NCBI GenBank assembly: GCA_012799365.1
Contig: JAAZLJ010000189.1
Location: 1 to 36,034 of the forward strand
Source: Syntrophomonadaceae bacterium
GTDB lineage: Bacteria > Bacillota > Syntrophomonadia > Syntrophomonadales > Syntrophothermaceae
Length of the DNA stretch: 36,034 nt
Reading direction: 5' to 3'
In this document: positions 1 through 6,450 of the stretch, one piece after another
How positions within the stretch are numbered: position 1 is the stretch's first letter
Layout of the letters: each line of letters begins with the position of its first letter
The notes under the pieces: generated by a model
What the model saw: only the letters and a program-made list of their open reading frames with translations
Told to the model about the DNA's origin: nothing
Databases searched by the model: none
Translations under genes and position numbers: made by a program

Positions 1-429
1 AGACAGATTCATAATATCTTTAAATACTACAACAACCCGCACTTCAGGCTCCATGTGGCTCAAAATGACCTGTATCTCCTCTATAGTCTCGCCTGAACCG
101 CGTGGTAGATTATCTTGTTCGGTCTCCGTTTTTTTAGACCTGTCAACTAACCGGGAAAAGCCCCCCGGCTTTTGCTGGAGAAGTTCTTCCAGGCATACAC
201 TGACCGCAATGCGGTATAACCAGAGATCGAAAGCCTGCTCCCCTTTGTACTGTTTCAGGGAACGGTGCAGTTTGACCATCGTTACCTGGGTCATGTTCAG
301 CGCTTCTTCCTTGGTGCCCATACAAAAAAAGGCTATAGTATATACCTTATTCATATATCTTTCCACCAGTTCGTCAAAAGCCTCCATCTGCTTGCGGCTG
401 GCTCGACGCACCAATTCCTCGTCTATCAT
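1..429 (-). CDS. ECF-type RNA polymerase sigma factor, 3' end cut by window edge
   Basis: Reading the minus strand from ATG 429-427 gives 143 open codons running off the left edge. Residues about 17-87 match sigma-70 region 2: AFDELVERYMNKVYTIAF, then a stretch ending FDLWLYRIAVSVCLEELL, where the FxxWLYRIA block is the usual end of region 2 in ECF factors. A charged linker (about 95-118) follows, then ILSHMEPEVRVVVVFKDIMNLS, which resembles the first helix of region 4 (LPxxxRxVxxLRxxxxLS). The DNA-binding helix-turn-helix lies outside the window. The acidic -10-recognition segment typical of region 2 (DAEDLTQE) is here EEALNMTQVT, so it is somewhat divergent. Region 2 should bind core polymerase and the -10 element. 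No anti-sigma gene is visible in the window. GAAGGGG about 12 nt upstream is a plausible ribosome-binding site. Confidence 0.8.
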   Translation of the reverse strand, partial: MIDEELVRRASRKQMEAFDELVERYMNKVYTIAFFCMGTKEEALNMTQVTMVKLHRSLKQYKGEQAFDLWLYRIAVSVCLEELLQQKPGGFSRLVDRSKKTETEQDNLPRGSGETIEEIQVILSHMEPEVRVVVVFKDIMNLS

Positions 430-591
430 TGGATGGATATCCCCTTCACCTTTTAAATGCGAAGGCCTCCTGCCTACCCTACCGCTTATTTTTCTCCATC
501 ATAGACTGAATATCCTGCTACCGATCGAATGCAAGAGAAATGCCAGCTAATTGCCAGTATACCATAGCTTGAGAAATACCATCCCCATACC

Positions 592-619
592 TTGCAAAAA
601 TCTAATGGTATGATATAAT
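592..619 (+). promoter_or_regulatory. Sigma-A type promoter of tRNA-Leu
   Basis: TTGCAA at 592-597 and a perfect TATAAT at 614-619, separated by 16 bp. Transcription would start near 626, about 27 nt before the mature tRNA 5' end. This is the best-looking housekeeping promoter in the window. Confidence 0.7.
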
Positions 620-652
620 GATTTTTGCATCGATAACTATTCATAGTGATAC

Positions 653-740
653 GGCCGAGTGATGGAACCGGCAGACGTGCTTGACTCAAAATCAAGTGAG
701 GTTAACCCTCGTGTGGGTTCGAATCCCACCTCGGCCACCA
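653..740 (+). tRNA. tRNA-Leu (anticodon CAA)
   Basis: An 88-nt class II tRNA. Acceptor strands GGCCGAG (653-659) and CTCGGCC pair perfectly and are followed by A and an encoded CCA ending at 740. The anticodon stem CTTGA/TCAAG encloses loop CTCAAAA, giving anticodon CAA (reads UUG). The long variable arm lies between the anticodon and T arms. The T arm is GTGGG-TTCGAAT-CCCAC. Long variable arm plus CAA anticodon identify leucine. Confidence 0.97.
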
Positions 741-749
741 TGGATTATC

Positions 750-775
750 AAGGGGTTTTACCCCTTATTTTTATT
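750..775 (+). terminator. Rho-independent terminator after tRNA-Leu
   Basis: AAGGGG (750-755), 5-nt loop, CCCCTT (761-766), then ATTTTTATT. It lies 10 nt after the tRNA CCA end, so the tRNA is probably transcribed alone. Confidence 0.75.
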
Positions 776-870
776 ACTAGACCCTGCCTTCATACACTCA
801 TCCTGTTACTGAACATTATGAATAACGCTAGGATATAAAATAATTCTTGTAAAAGTTATTATTCTAAGAT

Positions 871-911
871 AATCAGCGTTTATCTGCGGCTTCAACTTCC
901 ACAGCAGAAGC
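871..911 (+). repeat. Dispersed intergenic repeat (ATCAGCGTTTATCTGCGG type), copy 1
   Basis: The segment ATCAGCGTTTATCTGCGG, followed by TTCAACTTCCACAGCAGAAG, closely matches copies at 32983-33027 and 10506-10551 and shorter ones at 14091-14120, 10408-10430 and 31755-31784. All are intergenic. The copies at 871 and 32983 share about 40 nt, including the TTCCA.AGCAGA tail, which suggests a unit longer than the conserved core. Confidence 0.6.
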
Positions 912-994
912 GGTTTTTTGATCTTTTAGCGATTCAGGGTAATATATAAATATCAAACACCGTTATTTAAAATCGAGAAAGGGGAATCGATGCT

Positions 995-1879
995 ATGTCA
1001 GAACGAACTGTGTATGATGTAGCCGTCATCGGATGTGGCCCAGCCGGGTTATCGGCGGCCATAAATGTAAAGGTACGAAACCGTACTGTGGTGGTACTGG
1101 GGACCGAGGTCTGCAGCCCACCCCTGAATAAGGCACCCCGCATTGAAAACTACCTGGGTTTTCCCGGTGTGGCTGGAGCAGAACTGCGCGACAACTTTGT
1201 AGAGCACACCACCAGCATGGGTATTGAAATCAAACGCGATAAAGTAGATGCGATTCTACCTGAAGATGACGGGTTCATGATAACCACCCGGGAGGAAGTA
1301 ATCCGGGCCCAAACCGTGGTGATGGCCACCGGCATTCCTTATCGGCCCCGCCTGCGGGGAGAAGCTGAATTTCTGGGTCGGGGACTCAGCTATTGTGCCA
1401 CCTGTGATGGCCCCTTGTACCGGGACAAAGATATAGCCATCATCGCCCATTCAACCGAAGCCGAGGTAGAGGCCAATTACATGGCTGAGATCTGCCGTCA
1501 GGTGTTTTACCTTCCACTCTACGATGGAATGGCTAATTTAGAGCCGGAAATAAAAGTTATTGAGGGTAAGCCAACCCGGGTAATCGGCGATAACACCGTC
1601 ACTGAACTGCACCTGGGTGAGGAACGGTTAAAAGTAGACGGGGTGTTTATAGTGGGAGCCGAGACCCCTCCAGAAAGCCTTTTCCCTGGACTAAAAATGG
1701 ATAATAACCATATTGCAGTGGATCGCAATATGCAGACCTCAATTCCAGGGCTGTATGCCGGCGGCGACTGTACCGGCCCCCCTTATCAGGTAGCCAAATC
1801 GGTGGGTGAAGGCCAGATAGCGGGCCTCAATGCCGCCAAATTGGTGGTAGCCAAACGCTCCAAGCGAAAGCCGAAGTAA
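995..1879 (+). CDS. Thioredoxin-reductase-like flavoprotein lacking NADPH-binding motifs
   Basis: A 294-residue FAD/disulfide oxidoreductase. The FAD motif GCGPAG is at 13-18, the redox pair CATC at 134-137 (in SYCATCDGPLY), and the C-terminal FAD motif LYAGGDCTGPPYQVAKSVGEG at about 253-273. These are the hallmarks of the low-molecular-weight thioredoxin reductase fold. In the pyridine-nucleotide domain the usual GGGxS/A motif after the CxxC is replaced by IIAHSTEAEVEA (149-160), and the HRRxxxR segment that binds the NADPH 2'-phosphate is absent. Members of this superfamily without these motifs include ferredoxin-dependent flavin thioredoxin reductases (FFTR) and diflavin-linked oxidoreductases (DDOR) of clostridia and cyanobacteria. 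I infer electron supply from ferredoxin or another flavin rather than NADPH. ATG 995 follows GAAAGGGG by about 11 nt. No partner thioredoxin gene is adjacent. Confidence 0.85.
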   Translation: MSERTVYDVAVIGCGPAGLSAAINVKVRNRTVVVLGTEVCSPPLNKAPRIENYLGFPGVAGAELRDNFVEHTTSMGIEIKRDKVDAILPEDDGFMITTREEVIRAQTVVMATGIPYRPRLRGEAEFLGRGLSYCATCDGPLYRDKDIAIIAHSTEAEVEANYMAEICRQVFYLPLYDGMANLEPEIKVIEGKPTRVIGDNTVTELHLGEERLKVDGVFIVGAETPPESLFPGLKMDNNHIAVDRNMQTSIPGLYAGGDCTGPPYQVAKSVGEGQIAGLNAAKLVVAKRSKRKPK

Positions 1880-1920
1880 ATTCCAACAGGACGGTTCTTG
1901 ACTTACATCTCAAACATACT

Positions 1921-1990
1921 GTAGCAGAAGCTTTAGCTTCCGCGGGGAGCTGAAGCCTCCCCTACTGCCAGGGTTACCACACTCCCGTTA
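1921..1990 (+). repeat. Dispersed element with GCTGAAGCCTCC..GGGTTACCACACTCC, copy 1
   Basis: About 60 nt beginning TAGCTTCCGCGGGGAGCTGA and running through CCTCCCCTACT to GGGTTACCACACTCC (1971-1985) matches 13971-14043 with a short insertion in the second copy. It contains the inverted repeat GGGGAG/CTCCCC (1944-1962). It occupies much of the 270-bp gap after the thioredoxin-reductase-like gene. No gene is seen in this gap. Confidence 0.6.
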
Positions 1991-2149
1991 TGATGGACCT
2001 TACTCAGACAATTAAGCTGCAGCATGCTTTAATCAAGGCAAAACCGTCGCCTGTCAATCAAAGATGGTTAATTTCTCAGCGTCCTAACTACAAATAAAGT
2101 GTGAGAAAGGTTAATATAACCGTAGATCAGAAGAGGAGAAAATGATTTT

Positions 2150-2422
2150 ATGGCTGCACGTTATAAAGGTAACAACCGACTGGGACAGGTAGCACCGGAA
2201 GCTGCACCCGGACATAGTCTCTGGTTACGGATGCAGCCAGCGGATGTCCATCTTTTTATGACGCTTATAGAAGGATACACCCATCTTGCCTTCCCAGTAC
2301 AATACAATCCTCAACAAGGAGTGATCCTGCTTCACACCACTCCCGATTTTTGGAAAGATATTAATGAAATAGTTAGAACCTTACCGGTAAGAATCAACGC
2401 CTCCTCCCCAAGTATTGTATAA
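2150..2422 (+). CDS. Small conserved protein, DUF4911-like
   Basis: A 90-residue protein. After about 20 basic and polar residues it has SLWLRMQPADVHLFMTLIEGY, a hydrophobic strand, and a final HTTPDFWKDINEIVRTL helix. The pattern of a short beta-alpha-beta-beta-alpha domain opening with LRxxPxDxxxFxxxxEGY resembles my memory of DUF4911 (Firmicutes and Deltaproteobacteria, unknown function); I could not verify this. AAGAGGAG at 2131-2138 is about 11 nt before ATG 2150. An out-of-frame ATG at 2142 opens only a 16-codon reading frame. The gene lies 52 bp before a peptidoglycan-binding gene on the same strand and may be co-transcribed with it. Confidence 0.7.
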   Translation: MAARYKGNNRLGQVAPEAAPGHSLWLRMQPADVHLFMTLIEGYTHLAFPVQYNPQQGVILLHTTPDFWKDINEIVRTLPVRINASSPSIV

Positions 2423-2474
2423 ATGGGGACCCTTGTAGTAGAATTAGAGGTAATATAGCAAGGAGGCAGGAGAT

Positions 2475-2945
2475 ATGAGAAAGGGAACCCTTGTGTTCCT
2501 AATTCTTGTGGTATGCTCAGCAGTTGTAATAGGCAGTACCGTAGGGTTGCTTCATAACCATCACCACCTGGCCGCACTCTATACCAAAATGGAAACCCCG
2601 GCCGCACAGACCGATAATATACCCGAGGTAGAACCTCCCATTCCGGCCGGAGATAAGGATAACTTAAAGACCGAACCAGTGAAAAATCCAAATCCATCCC
2701 GAAACATGGCCAGCAACAGACAGCACCCGGCCGTAGGGAGCCAACAGCAGTTACTGATACTAACTGAGGATGAGGTCCGGGAGATTTATTCCATGTTTAT
2801 GGAGCTGGGATATGACCATGACCAACTGTCAGATGCTACCGCATCTTTTCAGCAGGATCACCAGTTAAAGCCCACCGGCTTTTTGGATGGAGCCACCCTG
2901 CACCAGGTTATTCAGCAGGTAAAGCTCAAAAAGGTTGGCGCATAG
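2475..2945 (+). CDS. Membrane-anchored protein with a C-terminal peptidoglycan-binding-like domain
   Basis: A 156-residue protein. Residues 5-26 form one hydrophobic segment (TLVFLILVVCSAVVIGSTVGLL) after MRKG, which fits an uncleaved signal anchor or a signal peptide. A low-complexity Pro/Asn/Glu linker covers about 35-95. Residues about 97-150 (LTEDEVREIYSMFMELGY, then ATASFQQDHQLKPTGFLDGATL) match the PG_binding_1 pattern LxxxLxxLGY...aVxxFQxxxGLxxTGxxdxxTl. The protein probably sits in the membrane with its domain contacting the cell wall. Its catalytic partner, if any, is unknown. The ribosome-binding site AAGGAGG (2460-2466) is well placed for ATG 2475. Confidence 0.75.
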   Translation: MRKGTLVFLILVVCSAVVIGSTVGLLHNHHHLAALYTKMETPAAQTDNIPEVEPPIPAGDKDNLKTEPVKNPNPSRNMASNRQHPAVGSQQQLLILTEDEVREIYSMFMELGYDHDQLSDATASFQQDHQLKPTGFLDGATLHQVIQQVKLKKVGA

Positions 2946-3034
2946 ATAGGATTTGAATTCAAAATACATAATATATTCACTCCAGCATGGGTTTCGTAGT
3001 AGAATCAAATATAAAATTATAAAACAACTTTTAA

Positions 3035-3183
3035 GGAAGTATGGTAACCCGGCATAGGACGTGCGAAGTCGACGATTTTTCGACAAGTGTCGACGAACCG
3101 AAGGCGGAGCCTGACTGCGACAGCAGACCGCGACCGAAGTAGGCCGAGGTGTTGCTGTCGAGGAGTATCGAAAAGAGCCGGTT
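3035..3183. other. GC-rich foldable intergenic element
   Basis: Between convergent genes lies about 140 nt of markedly GC-rich sequence. Complementary ends AACCCGGC (3046-3053) and GCCGGTT (3177-3183) could close it. Inside are TCGAC/GTCGA around 3089-3102 and CGACAGCA paired with TGCTGTCG (about 3118-3160) enclosing a CCGCGACCGAAGTAGGCCGAGG loop region. The outer side (3035-3050, read on the minus strand) is GGGTTACCATACTTCC, nearly the same motif as in the repeats at 1971, 14023, 13857 and 32941. It could be a structured RNA, a member of a mobile repeat family, or a complex terminator for pyk. I see no U-tract supporting the last. Confidence 0.5.
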
Positions 3184-3252
3184 AATACTCTCCGAATAAT
3201 ATGCTATTTTTACACCTGAGCTGATGTCGGCCTGACCACGGACGTCTACTGT

Positions 3253-5055
3253 TTATAAAACCTTGATTTCACCACGATAGATCTGACCCCGCGCAGTGTC
3301 CACCGTGATCAGCTCCCCTTCTCTAATGACCCGGGTGGCATCCGGCACTCCCACTACCACCGGTATATTCAAGCTGATACCAACAATAGCGGCATTGGAG
3401 GTAAGACCGCCTTGCTCCGTAACCACCGCTCCTGCCTGCTTGAATAGTTCCACAAAATCCCGATCCGTCTGTATCGTAATAAGAATATCGCCGGGAGAAA
3501 AATCCTGCACCTGCTCGGGCCGCAGTACTATGCGGGCGCGACCGGTTACTGGCCGATGCCCAATACCAGTTCCCCGGGCCACCACATCTCCCACTACCAG
3601 TACTCGAAGTAGATTGGTAGTCCCAGGGACACCCGGTGTACCTGCAGTTACAACCACCAGGTCACCACTGACAATAGCCTGCCGGGCCAGGGCACCTTTT
3701 ACTGCTTCCTTCAACATTTCATCCAGACTGCTGGTTTCATTAACCATAATGGCCTGCACCCCCCAGACCAAAGTCAGCTTCCGTACTACCTCCAGTAAGG
3801 GAGTAGCAGCAATTATAGGAGCCCGGGGCCGATATTTGGCCACCATACGGGCAGTATGCCCTGATTTAGTAGCGGTAATTAACGCTGACGCTCCCAGATC
3901 CAGTGCTGCTGAACAAGTAGCATGACTGATAGCATCGGTTACGGTCAGATTGCCCACATGCACTTTATCGCTCAATACCTTTTCATAGGGCAAGGCCTCT
4001 TCCGCCCGTTGAGCAATCCGCCCCATAGTCTCCACCGCTTCCAGGGGATAAGTACCGGCTGCAGTTTCACCGGAAAGCATAACTGCATCCGTCCCATCAA
4101 AAATAGCGTTGGCTATATCAGACGCTTCCGCCCGGGTCGGGCGTGAATTGCTGACCATGGACTCCAACATCTGGGTAGCTATAATGACTGGCTTGCCCCG
4201 CAAACGACATTTCTGAATGATCGACTTCTGTACCAGGGGTACTTCTTCGGTTGGAATTTCCACCCCCAGGTCTCCTCGGGCCACCATTACTCCATCAGCC
4301 GCTCGGATAATCTCATCCAGGTTGTTGACCGCTTCCTGGCTCTCGATCTTGGCTATGATGTCCACCGAAGCACCTTTTTCCTCGATAATCTTCCTTATTT
4401 CCAGAACATCCTCGGCTGTACGAACAAATGAAGCCGCCACGAAGTCAATACCGTTATGAATACCAAAACTTATATCATCAACATCCTTGCTGTTAAGAAA
4501 TGGCAGATTCGTCTTCACCCCGGGTACATTTATACCTTTACGCTCGCCCAGCATACCACCGGTAACCACCTCACAGATGATGTCAGTATCGGTGGTTCTG
4601 GTTACTAACAAACTGAGTAACCCGTCAGCGATCATAATTCGTTCCCCGGGCTCTACATAGTGGGGGAGCTCGGCATAACTGACCTGTACCTCCTGCTCAT
4701 TCCCTTCCACCGAACGGCTGGTGAGGGTAAATGCATCCCCGGCTCTCAACTCAACTGCACCATTTTTTAAAGACCCGGTTCTGATCTCCGGCCCTCTGGT
4801 ATCCAGCATTACCCCAACTTCACAACCCAGTTCAGCGCTGGCCGCGCGAACCAGCTCAATCCGACGCCGATGCTCTTCGTGGCTTCCGTGTGAGAAGTTG
4901 AGACGGGCCACGTTCATGCCTCTTTCGATCAAAGCCTTGACCGTCACCAGATCATCGCTAGCTGGCCCCAAAGTACATACGATCTTGGTCTTACGCAAAC
5001 CCCCACCCCCATTGTAGGTAGTATATAACCACTGGTAACCCATACTTATCCCCAA
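3253..5055 (-). CDS. pyk: Pyruvate kinase with C-terminal PEP-utiliser domain
   Basis: Converts phosphoenolpyruvate and ADP to pyruvate and ATP, the last step of glycolysis. The first block is RKTKIVCTLGPAS. It is followed by NVARLNFSHGSHEEH, by MLDTRGPEIRTG with the metal and substrate residues, by DGVMVARGDLGVEIP, and by the active-site helix ATQMLESM...PTRAEASDIANAIFDGTDAVMLSGETA. The last 100 or so residues (GRARIVLRPEQVQDFSPGDI, ...LTSNAAIVGISLNIPVVVG) are the extra PEP-utiliser-like domain of Bacillus/Geobacillus-type enzymes (about 585-600 aa). The start is uncertain: TTG 5055 (7 nt after the pfkA stop), ATG 5043 with GGGGA upstream, or TTG 4998 directly after a G-rich run. The last fits family length best because the conserved block begins there. 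It is probably co-transcribed with pfkA. Confidence 0.95.
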   Translation of the reverse strand: MGISMGYQWLYTTYNGGGGLRKTKIVCTLGPASDDLVTVKALIERGMNVARLNFSHGSHEEHRRRIELVRAASAELGCEVGVMLDTRGPEIRTGSLKNGAVELRAGDAFTLTSRSVEGNEQEVQVSYAELPHYVEPGERIMIADGLLSLLVTRTTDTDIICEVVTGGMLGERKGINVPGVKTNLPFLNSKDVDDISFGIHNGIDFVAASFVRTAEDVLEIRKIIEEKGASVDIIAKIESQEAVNNLDEIIRAADGVMVARGDLGVEIPTEEVPLVQKSIIQKCRLRGKPVIIATQMLESMVSNSRPTRAEASDIANAIFDGTDAVMLSGETAAGTYPLEAVETMGRIAQRAEEALPYEKVLSDKVHVGNLTVTDAISHATCSAALDLGASALITATKSGHTARMVAKYRPRAPIIAATPLLEVVRKLTLVWGVQAIMVNETSSLDEMLKEAVKGALARQAIVSGDLVVVTAGTPGVPGTTNLLRVLVVGDVVARGTGIGHRPVTGRARIVLRPEQVQDFSPGDILITIQTDRDFVELFKQAGAVVTEQGGLTSNAAIVGISLNIPVVVGVPDATRVIREGELITVDTARGQIYRGEIKVL

Positions 5056-5062
5056 TTCCCGC

Positions 5063-6022
5063 CTAAATTGACAGTATCCTGGCTATTTCACAAATCTCCA
5101 GGTCAATATCTTTCTTTCCTTTAATTACATCCTGCAGTTCAATCTCAACCAGCTTCATATCCTTAAAGGCGATCATCTTGTTCTTTTCGCCCTGTAATAA
5201 CAAGTCTACCGCTCGTTTGCCCATATGAGAAGCCAGCATCCTGTCCACGGCGGTCGGGGTACCACCACGCTGCGTATGCCCGAGGACAGTGACTTTAGTC
5301 TCCATTCCCGTCATTCCCCTGATCTTCTGGGCCAGAGGATAAGCACCACCACAACCCTCGGCCACTACGATGATACTGTGTAACTTGCCCCGTTTTAGCC
5401 CCTGCTTCAACCGCTCTACGATACGCTCGACCTCGATGTTCAACTCGGGAATTAATATGGTCTCCGCCCCTCCGCTCAGCCCGGCCGCCAGGGCAATATG
5501 ACCGGAGTCTCTACCCATGACTTCAATGATAAAAATACGCTCGTGAGCAGTCGCGGTATCCCGAATACGATTTATGGCTTCCAAAACGGTATTTACCGCG
5601 GTATCAAAGCCAATAGATATATCCACATAAGCTATGTCGTTGTCGATACTGGCCGGTATGGAGATTACATTGATCCCCAGTTTAGAAAGCTCGTAACCAC
5701 CATAAATGGTACCATTGCCCCCAATTACGATTAGATCCTGGATACCAAAATAACTGAGAGACTCTCGAGCCCGGCTCCGGCCTTTTTCTTGTAGAAACTC
5801 GAGACTGCGGGAAGTCCTCAATATCGTACCACCACGATGGATAATATCGGCCACCGAACCCAGGGACATTTTAATGAAATCCTGGGTGATAAGGCCATGA
5901 AAGCCCCGGGTGATTCCAAATACCTCCAAACCCGAATATATCGCGCTCCTCACCACTGCCCGCACCGCCGCGTTCATGCCCGGTGCATCTCCCCCGCTGG
6001 TCAACACCGCAATCCTCTTCAT
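5063..6022 (-). CDS. pfkA: ATP-dependent 6-phosphofructokinase with altered Mg-site residue
   Basis: 319 residues, the length of bacterial PfkA (fructose-6-phosphate + ATP to fructose-1,6-bisphosphate). GGDAPGMNAAVRAVVR (10-25) keeps Gly11 and effector residues Arg21 and Arg25. Arg72 is in TSR, catalytic Asp127 in SIDND (125-129), MGR at 169-171, and TQRGGTPTAVDR lies near the end. Numbering aligns with E. coli PfkA without gaps through here. Three positions deviate: GGDGS is GGNGT, so the Mg-ligand Asp103 is Asn, and PGTIDND is PASIDND (Gly124Ala, Thr125Ser). Gly104 is kept, the residue associated with ATP rather than pyrophosphate use. AAGGAGG lies 7 nt before ATG 6022. It is followed directly by pyk. 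A 184-bp gap separates it from mtrB, so an internal promoter is possible, though none is obvious. Confidence 0.9.
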   Translation of the reverse strand: MKRIAVLTSGGDAPGMNAAVRAVVRSAIYSGLEVFGITRGFHGLITQDFIKMSLGSVADIIHRGGTILRTSRSLEFLQEKGRSRARESLSYFGIQDLIVIGGNGTIYGGYELSKLGINVISIPASIDNDIAYVDISIGFDTAVNTVLEAINRIRDTATAHERIFIIEVMGRDSGHIALAAGLSGGAETILIPELNIEVERIVERLKQGLKRGKLHSIIVVAEGCGGAYPLAQKIRGMTGMETKVTVLGHTQRGGTPTAVDRMLASHMGKRAVDLLLQGEKNKMIAFKDMKLVEIELQDVIKGKKDIDLEICEIARILSI

Positions 6023-6206
6023 CAGTCAGCCTCCTTGCCGAACAACGCTAACCCTCCCGTCTGCCGGATATTCTTATGACTCCGGTACAGGTTTCGTAGG
6101 ATAACCATTCTCCGTAGGGTAACGTGATAAACCAGGAAAAACGACGGATTCGGCCACCAGGGGCAGCGCAGCGTTTATTGATGCACCAGATACTACATCA
6201 GGCCGA

Positions 6207-6437
6207 TCAGTCTTCACCGCTGGTAACGGTACCAATACCAGTAATTATCTGGGCCCGGCCCCGTATCTTTATAGCTGACGTATGTTCTGTAAACTGAGCG
6301 ATCATAACCTCATTTTTGTCCAATTTTTCGGTATGATGAAATTTGGTATCTTTGCCCCGGGTAAGACCGATTATGGTAACCCCGTTCTCCAACGCCTTTA
6401 TTACAACATAATCTTCCCCAACGTAATCCCCATTCAT
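6207..6437 (-). CDS. mtrB: Trp RNA-binding attenuation protein (TRAP)
   Basis: 76 residues that align along nearly their whole length with Bacillus subtilis Mtr[21 protein letters not shown] (9-28) is followed by [20 protein letters not shown] (30-49) and [11 protein letters not shown] (50-60). The three RNA-contacting residues of the TRAP ring (Lys37, Lys56, Arg58 in Bacillus) are Lys38, Lys57 and Arg59. The Thr/Gly/His-rich tryptophan pocket is also conserved. TRAP forms an 11-mer that, with bound tryptophan, wraps RNA carrying GAG/UAG repeats to attenuate trp genes. In B. subtilis it is paired with folE (mtrA). Here it lies 13 bp after dnaE and upstream of pfkA, an unusual setting. No trp gene and no obvious TRAP target were noticed in the window. 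ATG 6437 follows an AAGGAGGGA ribosome-binding site. Confidence 0.93.
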   Translation of the reverse strand: MNGDYVGEDYVVIKALENGVTIIGLTRGKDTKFHHTEKLDKNEVMIAQFTEHTSAIKIRGRAQIITGIGTVTSGED

Positions 6438-6450
6438 ACTTTATCCCTCC

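Noticed and set aside
53-550. 165-codon plus-strand open frame at the left end
   Set aside because: It lies antisense to the ECF sigma factor, whose region 2 is clear on the minus strand. It has no ribosome-binding site and an unnatural composition.
486-695. Minus-strand open frame overlapping the tRNA
   Set aside because: It runs through the tRNA-Leu gene and its promoter and has no ribosome-binding site.
6023-6206. Possible terminator or promoter between mtrB and pfkA
   Set aside because: I looked for a hairpin with a T-run or a -35/-10 pair on the minus strand and found nothing convincing.
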